Position numbers and translations under genes: made by a program | In this document: one piece after another, positions 1 to 5,033 of the stretch | How the letters are laid out: every line of letters begins with the position of its first letter | Numbering within the stretch: the first letter of the stretch is position 1 | The notes under the pieces: model-generated | The model's input: only the letters and a program-made list of their open reading frames with translations | Told to the model about the DNA's origin: nothing | Database searches by the model: none | NCBI GenBank assembly: GCA_003503355.1 | Contig: DOCS01000193.1 | Location: 1,788-7,771, forward strand | DNA: 5,984 nucleotides | DNA from: Opitutia bacterium | Lineage (GTDB): Bacteria > Verrucomicrobiota > Verrucomicrobiia > Opitutales > Coraliomargaritaceae | Direction: 5' to 3'

Positions 1-867
1 TTTAAAGACGACCGGTGGAACACCCCAGCGGCGTTGAACAAGCAATCGTGGGGCCTGCTGTTTTACAAGAGCAGCACACGGACACGCGTCTCCTTCGAAG
101 TCGGCGTCAACGAGCTCGGCGGTCACCCGATCGTACTCAACTCCCAACAAACTCAAATCGGCCGCGGCGAATCCGTTGCCGACAGCTCCAAGGTACTGTC
201 GCGCTATTTGCACGGTTTGGTAATCCGCACGTTCGAACACTCGATCATCGAGGAGTTTGCCAAGCATGCGACGATGCCGATCGTCAACGGCCTGACCGAC
301 TTCAACCACCCCTGCCAGCTGTATACCGATATCTTCACCCTGCTCGAGCGCTACGCACCCGACACACTCGATATCAACACCCTTAAAGGCAAGAAGGTCG
401 CCTTCCTCGGTGACAGCGCCTGCAACATGGCCAACTCGTGGATTCTGACCGCCGCGATGTTCGGAATGGAAATTGTCGTTTCCGGCCCCGCAGGCTACGA
501 ACCCACGCAAGCCGTGGTGGATGCTCTCAAGGCGGATGGCTTGCCAGTGAACTTCACCTACACCACCGATCCAAAGCAAGCGGTGACCGATGCCGACGCC
601 ATCTACACCGACGTGTGGGTATCGATGGGCGACGAAGCCGAAGCCGCACAGCGCCTCAAAGAAATGGCCCCGTATCAAGTCAACGCCGAGCTGTTGGCAC
701 TCGCCAAGCCCGACGCCTACTTCATGCACTGCCTGCCCGCCCACGCAGGTGAGGAGGTCAGCCAAGAAGTCCTCGATAGCCCGCAAAGCATCATTTACGA
801 CGAAGCTGAAAATCGCCTGCACGCGCAAAAAGCCATCATGGCGAAACTGGTCGAGCTGAACCGATAA
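1..867 (+). CDS. argF: Ornithine carbamoyltransferase, 5'-truncated by the window edge
   Basis: This enzyme transfers the carbamoyl group of carbamoyl phosphate to ornithine, giving citrulline in cytoplasmic arginine biosynthesis. The frame is open from base 1 and gives 288 residues up to the TAA at 865-867. Residue numbers below count from the window edge. The carbamoyl-phosphate motif STRTR is at 25-29, HPCQ at 103-106, the ornithine-loop motif DVWVSMG at 204-210 and HCLPAH at 243-248, followed by the family's C-terminal AENRLHAQKA stretch. HPCQ, the SMG loop and HCLPAH favour ornithine over aspartate carbamoyltransferase. In E. coli ArgI/ArgF the STRTR motif lies near residue 56, so about 30 N-terminal residues are missing here. 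The TTG at 34 is an internal leucine codon, not the start. A terminator follows about 107 nt downstream, so the gene is probably the last of its own transcript and unrelated to the lipid genes that follow. Confidence 0.96.
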   Translation, partial: FKDDRWNTPAALNKQSWGLLFYKSSTRTRVSFEVGVNELGGHPIVLNSQQTQIGRGESVADSSKVLSRYLHGLVIRTFEHSIIEEFAKHATMPIVNGLTDFNHPCQLYTDIFTLLERYAPDTLDINTLKGKKVAFLGDSACNMANSWILTAAMFGMEIVVSGPAGYEPTQAVVDALKADGLPVNFTYTTDPKQAVTDADAIYTDVWVSMGDEAEAAQRLKEMAPYQVNAELLALAKPDAYFMHCLPAHAGEEVSQEVLDSPQSIIYDEAENRLHAQKAIMAKLVELNR

Positions 868-973
868 GTGACACGGCATTGCTACGCCATCTCCAGCAGA
901 CCTCTGTCCTGCCGGCGCTCCTGCTGCAAGTAAAGTCACCAATCAGGTAATTAGTCTTCGCTCAATTTAACAG

Positions 974-1001
974 CGCGCTCCCGCAACGGAGCGCGTTTTT
1001 T
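974..1001 (+). terminator. Rho-independent terminator after argF
   Basis: A perfect 8-bp GC-rich stem (CGCGCTCC at 974-981 pairing with GGAGCGCG at 988-995) closes a 6-nt loop (982-987) and is followed directly by six T residues (996-1001). A G-U pair and an A-U pair can extend the stem by two (972-973 with 996-997). Orientation and position fit termination of the argF transcript. The opposite strand has no comparable T run after the hairpin, so it is probably one-directional. Confidence 0.9.
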
Positions 1002-1104
1002 GTTGCGCGAGTATACGTGTATAAGCGCCGTAGCATTCGAACGCCCCAAGTCCCCGTAGAAGCGCCTCAAGCCCGCCACAGCGAAACTGGTCGTGCCGTT
1101 CCGC

Positions 1105-1215
1105 TCAGTTATACAGACGTTCCGGTCCTGCCGTGCCCAACTCCGCTGCCACGAATCGCGCGAACCGCCGATGCTCGATCCCATCGCACAAAGCTAACGC
1201 TTCGTAAAAAGCCAT
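1105..1215 (-). CDS. Possible small ORF, 36 residues, function unknown
   Basis: I do not recognise this peptide and it may not be a gene. On the minus strand an ATG (1215-1213) opens a frame that begins MAFYEALALC and ends PERLYN, with a TGA at 1107-1105. In its favour are a GGAG six bases before the ATG and two TATAAT hexamers on the same strand further upstream (1297-1292 and 1278-1273). An in-frame ATG at 1251-1249 would give 48 residues, but I see no ribosome binding site there. No membrane segment or known motif is visible. Against it are the small size, the lack of any known relative and the absence of an obvious -35 box. It would run divergently from the patatin-like gene and towards argF. 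Confidence 0.2.
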   Translation of the reverse strand: MAFYEALALCDGIEHRRFARFVAAELGTAGPERLYN

Positions 1216-1268
1216 GAACATCTCCAAGCTAGCAAACGCAAAAAAATCCATAAAAATACCGCATCTAT

Positions 1269-1299
1269 TTGCATTATAACAATTTATGTGCATTATAAA
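1269..1299 (+). promoter_or_regulatory. Candidate promoter of the lipid/beta-oxidation cluster
   Basis: A terminator separates argF from the cluster, so the cluster needs its own promoter, and this AT-rich stretch is the likeliest place. TTGCAT (1269-1274) resembles a -35 box. It lies 16 bp before CATTAT (1291-1296), or 19 bp before TATAAA (1294-1299), either of which could serve as the -10. Transcription would then start around 1303-1307, leaving a leader of about 15 nt before the ATG at 1320. That agrees with the absence of a Shine-Dalgarno sequence there. The exact boxes are inferred, and the same DNA also reads as TATAAT on the minus strand. Confidence 0.35.
1270..1298. repeat. Exact 10-bp direct repeat TGCATTATAA, 19-bp period
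   Basis: TGCATTATAA occurs at 1270-1279 and again at 1289-1298, separated by 9 bp, so the copies are 19 bp apart, close to two helical turns. The second copy overlaps the candidate -10 region. This geometry would suit a regulator binding two sites on one face of the DNA, but low-complexity AT-rich sequence could also produce it by chance. No known operator is recognised. Confidence 0.6.
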
Positions 1300-1319
1300 A
1301 ATGGTAATACTGGCACCCC

Positions 1320-2324
1320 ATGCTGCACCCCGAAATACCCCCCCCGAGCGCCCCCCAAGGACGCTCTGCTTCGCCACCAGCGAAAGCTCCGACGCACAAA
1401 CCTGTGCGCCTTGGTCTGGCTATATCTTGCGGCGGCGCCAAGGGCTTGGCACATGTCGGCGTCATTCAGGTATTGGAGGAAAACAACATTCCGATCGCGG
1501 CGGTTTCCGGCTGCAGCATGGGAGCCTACGTCGGCGCACTGTGGTGCGCGGGTTACAAAGGTCACCAACTGGTTGAATTGGCTGAGGAGATCCAGACACC
1601 CAAGGTACTGCATCGGTTATCGGACCCGGCGCTTCCTCCTTCAAAAGGGCTCTTTTGGGGCAAAAAGGCCAAAGCCCATCTGCGCCGCTCAATTGGCGAC
1701 ATCACTTTTAACAAACTCAAGCGCCCACTGTATATCGTTACCACCGACATCGACACTAATCAGCGCATCATCTGCCATACCGGCAAGTTGATCGATGCGG
1801 TGCATGCCAGCTGTGCCATGCCGGGAGTGATCGTACCAGTTCACTACCAAGGACACCGCTGCGTGGATGGTGGCGTGATCGATCCGGTGCCGATCGCGAT
1901 CTTGAAAAAGATGGATAACATCGACGCGGTAATCGCGATTTCAACCATTCCGACCGTTGACGAGATCGAGCACTGCGGCCTAGCCGATTTCAAAGCCCCG
2001 AAACCCAGCCTGCTGCGCAGAATGTTCGCTCGCATCATTCGGCCCGTCAACCTCCTCGCCTACGGCAACATCATCGACACCTTCGTCAGCTCGCTGAAGG
2101 CCTCGCAAATCCGCATGGCGCAGGACGCCTGCAAACAAGCCGACATTGTGATCAAACCGATCTCCTGCCTCGGCCGCTGGTATGATTATCACGAATATGA
2201 CCACTTTATAGAGATCGGCCGACAGGCCGCCGAGCAAGCATTGCCGCAAATACGCAAGTTGCTCGACCCCGAAACTTCTAATGAATACCAGGCACACCAC
2301 ATGGTGGGAAAACGCCTCAACTGA
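1320..2324 (+). CDS. Patatin-like phospholipase family protein (RssA/YchK-like)
   Basis: This is a 334-residue serine acyl hydrolase of the patatin family, expected to release acyl chains from membrane or storage lipids; the exact substrate cannot be read from sequence. The oxyanion-hole loop GGAKG is at 38-42, the nucleophile elbow GCSMG at 64-68 puts the catalytic serine at 66, and the DGG motif at 183-185 supplies the aspartate, so the Ser-Asp dyad is intact. There is no signal peptide or clear membrane span, and the size fits the small bacterial RssA-like group. The domain starts near residue 29; the first 28 residues are proline-rich and probably disordered. ATG 1320 is the first possible start, because TAA at 1305-1307 closes the frame upstream. 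No Shine-Dalgarno sequence precedes it. It is the first gene of the cluster, and its last 44 nt overlap the ligase gene, which suggests it feeds acyl groups to it (inference). Confidence 0.88.
   Translation: MLHPEIPPPSAPQGRSASPPAKAPTHKPVRLGLAISCGGAKGLAHVGVIQVLEENNIPIAAVSGCSMGAYVGALWCAGYKGHQLVELAEEIQTPKVLHRLSDPALPPSKGLFWGKKAKAHLRRSIGDITFNKLKRPLYIVTTDIDTNQRIICHTGKLIDAVHASCAMPGVIVPVHYQGHRCVDGGVIDPVPIAILKKMDNIDAVIAISTIPTVDEIEHCGLADFKAPKPSLLRRMFARIIRPVNLLAYGNIIDTFVSSLKASQIRMAQDACKQADIVIKPISCLGRWYDYHEYDHFIEIGRQAAEQALPQIRKLLDPETSNEYQAHHMVGKRLN
1338..1356. repeat. C8 and C6 homopolymer tracts at the start of the patatin gene
   Basis: A run of eight C (1338-1345) and, five bases later, a run of six C (1351-1356) fall within codons 7-13 of the patatin-like gene and encode part of its proline-rich N-terminus. 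A one-base slip in either run would shift the frame before the catalytic domain. The tracts can be seen directly; any switching role is speculative. Confidence 0.55.
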
Positions 2325-3738
2325 TGAAATTCATCACCGCCAAGGCATAATACTCTCCAACTTCTTGAAAAACCGCGTGCTCCCCTTCGCGCGGTATTAT
2401 ACCAACGTATTCAAAGAAGCAGGTCTGGAGGCAGGGGATATTCAAACGACCGACGATCTGCCCCTGCTGCCGTTCACCGGCAAAGCGGATCTCAGTGAAA
2501 CGCGCGACTTCGTGATCGTGCCAGATGAGGCGATCCTCAAAAAGCAATGGTCCAGCATCAAGCTCGCCCTGCGCCACGGACCGCAGGGAGCCAAGCGTTT
2601 GCTGGAGCGCGAACTGCGCCCGATCTTCATGACCAGCACCACCGGGCGCTCGTCCGCATCGATCCCGTTTGTGTATACGCAGCACGACCTCGACCGTCTC
2701 GAAATCAGCGGACGCCGGTTGATGGAGGTGTGCAACTCCAAGCCCGAGTACCGGCACGTCAATGCCTTTCCATTTGCCCCACACCTGGCCTTCTGGCAAG
2801 CCCACTACGCCGGCCTCGGCTTCAACACCTTCACCCTCTCAACCGGCGGCGGCAAGACCATGGGCACCGACGGCAATGTCGGCGTAATCAGCAAGCTCAA
2901 CCCAGAGGCCATCATTGCGATGCCGACTTTCCTCTACCACATGCTACAAGAGGCCGCGGAACAAAACGCGCAGTGGACCCATCTCAAGAACCTGGTGCTC
3001 GGCGGCGAAAAAGTCCCCGAAGGCATGCGCCGCAAGCTGCGCGAATTATGCGAGCGTATCGGCGCTGAGCATGTCTCGATCATGTCCACCTACGGCTTTA
3101 CCGAAGCCAAAGTCGCTTGGAGTGAGTGCCCGGTTGCACCCGGAGAGGCATCCAGCGGATTTCACATCTACCCTGACATGGGCTTTGTGGAGATCATCGA
3201 CCCCGCAACTGGCCAGCGCGTACCAGACGAACAACCCGGCGAAATCGTTTTTACCCAACTCGACGCGCGCGGCTCCATCGTATTGCGCTATCGCACCGGC
3301 GATCTGATCGAACACGGCATTACGTACCAGCCATGCCCGCATTGCGGACGCACCTGTCCACGGCTACTCGGCAAAATATCCAGAGTATGCGATATTCACC
3401 ACCTGAATCTCGATAAACTCAAAGGCACCTTGGTCGACTTTAATCAACTCGAGCACCTCATCGACGACACTCCAGGCGTTGGCGCATGGCAGCTGGAAAT
3501 CCGTAAACACAACGACGATCCGCTCGAGATCGACGAACTAATCATCCACGTCGTCGCCCTCAAAGGAGCCTCCAATTTAAACAAAACGATCCAACACCGC
3601 TTTCAACAGCAGGTCGAAATCACCCCCAACCGCATCGAACTCCACAGCTGGAAAGCGATGCGAAAATTGCAGGGCGTCGGCAAAGAATTGAAAGAGCAAA
3701 AAATAATCGATAACCGCCCGAAAGGACCCCCATTATGA
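2281..3738 (+). CDS. PaaK-like adenylate-forming acyl-CoA ligase
   Basis: This 485-residue protein belongs to the phenylacetate-CoA ligase/coenzyme F390 synthetase branch of adenylate-forming enzymes, which activate a carboxylic acid as acyl-AMP and usually pass it to CoA. The phosphate-binding loop is TSTTGRSS (118-125), the A5 motif YGFTE is at 271-275, YRTGD (A7) at 337-341, the branch-typical CPHCGRTCPR at 352-361, and a likely A10 lysine is K468 in QGVGKELKE. The P-loop lacks the usual glycine of SSGTTG. The three cysteines 352, 355 and 359 could bind zinc. ATG 2281 is the only sensible start: residues 8-40 already look like the family's N-terminus. It lies inside the patatin gene, with no ribosome binding site, so translation is probably coupled. 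The substrate is unknown. Context suggests a fatty or other beta-oxidisable acid rather than phenylacetate, since no other paa gene is present. Its stop codon overlaps the thiolase start. Confidence 0.85.
   Translation: MNTRHTTWWENASTDEIHHRQGIILSNFLKNRVLPFARYYTNVFKEAGLEAGDIQTTDDLPLLPFTGKADLSETRDFVIVPDEAILKKQWSSIKLALRHGPQGAKRLLERELRPIFMTSTTGRSSASIPFVYTQHDLDRLEISGRRLMEVCNSKPEYRHVNAFPFAPHLAFWQAHYAGLGFNTFTLSTGGGKTMGTDGNVGVISKLNPEAIIAMPTFLYHMLQEAAEQNAQWTHLKNLVLGGEKVPEGMRRKLRELCERIGAEHVSIMSTYGFTEAKVAWSECPVAPGEASSGFHIYPDMGFVEIIDPATGQRVPDEQPGEIVFTQLDARGSIVLRYRTGDLIEHGITYQPCPHCGRTCPRLLGKISRVCDIHHLNLDKLKGTLVDFNQLEHLIDDTPGVGAWQLEIRKHNDDPLEIDELIIHVVALKGASNLNKTIQHRFQQQVEITPNRIELHSWKAMRKLQGVGKELKEQKIIDNRPKGPPL
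3721..3726 (+). promoter_or_regulatory. Shine-Dalgarno sequence of the thiolase gene
   Basis: AAAGGA lies 8 nt before the ATG at 3735. It is the only good ribosome binding site among the four cluster genes and supports the ATGA-overlap start. Confidence 0.7.
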
Positions 3739-5009
3739 GCAGAGAATTAGTCATCATCGCGGGAGTGCGCACTCCCTTCACACGCATGGGCACCGAATTA
3801 GCCGGCCTCAGCGCGAGCGACCTTGGACGCAGTGCGGTCGCCGCCTTATTAGACCGCACCGCCCTCGATCCCGGCGAACTCTCGGAAGTGATCTTTGGCT
3901 GTGTGGGGCAACCGACCGACAGCGCCAACATCGCGCGCATTATCGCCTTGCGCGGCGGCGTGCCCGAAAAAGTGCCGGCGGCCACGGTCAACCGCAACTG
4001 CGCCTCGGGCATCGAAGCACTCACTTGTGCGCATCAACGCCTGCTTGCTGGCATGGGCGACCTTTTTATTGTTGGTGGCGTCGAAAGCATGAGTAATTAC
4101 CCGCTCATTTACCGCCATTCAGCCGTCGAGCATTTTACCGAACTAGCCAAAGCGAAGACACTCAAAGACCGACTACGGGCGCTCACGCATTTCCGCACCG
4201 AAGATTTCTCTCCGCTAATGGCACTACAACTCGGGCTCTGTGACCCCATCTCCGGATTGAACATGGGCGAAACGGCGGAAATCCTTGTCCGCGACTATGG
4301 CATCTCACGAGAAGCACAAGATGCCTTTGCCGCCCGCTCACACGAAAAAGCATTTGCCGCGCAGGACGAAACGGCAGCGGAAATCACCGCCGTATATACG
4401 GAAGGCATGGCAATCACCGCAGACAATGGGATGCGCACGGATTCGACCGCCGAAAAGCTCGCCACTCTGCGCACCGTCTTTGACCGTAAAACCGGCAGTG
4501 TCACGGCGGGCAATGCCTCGCAAATCACCGACGGCGCAGTAGCCCTGCTGGTCGGCTCGGAAGCACGTGCGCAAGCGCTCGGCATCGAACCGCTCGGTCG
4601 TCTGGTGGATTATGCCTACACGGGTTGCGACCCCGCCCGCATGGGACTCGGCCCAGTCAAGTCGATCGAGGCCGCCAACGCCCGCGCTAAGTTGACCCTA
4701 GACGACGCGGACTTGGTCGAAATCAACGAAGCCTTTGCGGCCCAAGTCCTGGCGGTCCTCAAGGCCCTCAAAGAGCCGAAATATGCACAGAAGGCCGGAC
4801 TCGACGCAGCGCTCGGCGAAATCCCAGCAAGCAAGCTCAACCCCCGCGGCGGCTCGATCGCGCTCGGACACCCAGTGGGCGCCACCGGCGCACGATTGGT
4901 GCTCAGCGCCCTCAATCAACTGCAACACAACCAACAGCAACGCGCGCTAGTCAGCCTCTGTATCGGCGGCGGCCAAGGCGCTGCCTTATGGCTCGAACGC
5001 AACATTTAA
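3735..5009 (+). CDS. fadI: 3-ketoacyl-CoA thiolase, FadI type
   Basis: This 424-residue thiolase cleaves 3-ketoacyl-CoA with free CoA to acetyl-CoA and a shortened acyl-CoA, the last step of beta-oxidation. The acyl-accepting cysteine is C89 (NRNCASG), followed by NEAF at 331-334, GHP with the catalytic histidine at 379, and the second cysteine C409 in CIGGG. All catalytic positions are present. A segment at about 131-175 (with KTLKDRLRAL) matches the longer loop of FadI and mitochondrial trifunctional-protein beta subunits, and the length is near E. coli FadI (436) rather than FadA (about 390). It therefore probably forms a complex with the FadJ-type protein encoded next. The start overlaps the ligase stop as ATGA and has a good Shine-Dalgarno sequence. 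A biosynthetic acetyl-CoA acetyltransferase is less likely, given the inserted loop and the neighbour. Confidence 0.92.
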   Translation: MSRELVIIAGVRTPFTRMGTELAGLSASDLGRSAVAALLDRTALDPGELSEVIFGCVGQPTDSANIARIIALRGGVPEKVPAATVNRNCASGIEALTCAHQRLLAGMGDLFIVGGVESMSNYPLIYRHSAVEHFTELAKAKTLKDRLRALTHFRTEDFSPLMALQLGLCDPISGLNMGETAEILVRDYGISREAQDAFAARSHEKAFAAQDETAAEITAVYTEGMAITADNGMRTDSTAEKLATLRTVFDRKTGSVTAGNASQITDGAVALLVGSEARAQALGIEPLGRLVDYAYTGCDPARMGLGPVKSIEAANARAKLTLDDADLVEINEAFAAQVLAVLKALKEPKYAQKAGLDAALGEIPASKLNPRGGSIALGHPVGATGARLVLSALNQLQHNQQQRALVSLCIGGGQGAALWLERNI

Positions 5010-5033
5010 CCCCAAATCCATCGCCCCCCAAAG

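Larger units (their letters stand above)
868..1319. other. Intergenic region between argF and the patatin-like gene
   Basis: This 452-bp gap is long for so dense a window. From left to right it holds about 100 nt of unassigned sequence after argF, a strong terminator hairpin (974-1001), a GC-rich stretch of unknown role (about 1002-1230), and an AT-rich stretch (about 1235-1305) that probably carries the promoter of the downstream cluster. Positions 1081-1093 repeat exactly the 13 bases at 841-853 in the last codons of argF. A small minus-strand ORF (1105-1215) is possible but unproven. I find no tRNA, rRNA, recognisable riboswitch or transposon end. Confidence 0.8.

Noticed and set aside
34..867. 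A complete argF starting at TTG 34
   Set aside because: The frame is open to base 1 and the carbamoyl-phosphate motif would then lie only about 14 residues from the start, far too near the N-terminus; the gene is simply cut by the window.
868..939. Nested short inverted repeats (GTGAC/GTCAC and CAGCAG/CTGCTG) after argF
   Set aside because: Stems are only 5-6 bp with long loops and no T run; nothing distinguishes them from chance.
1030..1060. TTCGAA at about 1036-1041 as a tRNA T-loop
   Set aside because: The flanking bases do not form a T-stem on either strand and no acceptor or anticodon stem is present.
1214..1279. A 21-residue plus-strand leader peptide beginning MNISKLANAK
   Set aside because: It has no ribosome binding site, no runs of regulatory codons and no attenuator-like hairpin after it.
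2317..2805. A 162-codon minus-strand frame inside the ligase gene
   Set aside because: It lies antisense to a well-supported gene with family motifs, and such frames are common in GC-rich coding DNA; it shows no recognisable domain. The same holds for the other antisense frames in the thiolase and fadJ genes.
2281..3738. LuxE-type acyl-protein synthetase
   Set aside because: LuxE proteins are shorter (about 370 residues) and sit with LuxC/LuxD; this protein has the PaaK-type CxxCG..PR motif and C-terminal domain, and no reductase is nearby.
1320..5009. OleABCD-type hydrocarbon biosynthesis (hydrolase, AMP ligase, thiolase)
   Set aside because: The hydrolase is patatin-like rather than an alpha/beta hydrolase of OleB type, and the thiolase is a FadI-type degradative enzyme with its full Cys/His/Cys set, followed by a FadJ protein. 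Beta-oxidation explains all four genes better.
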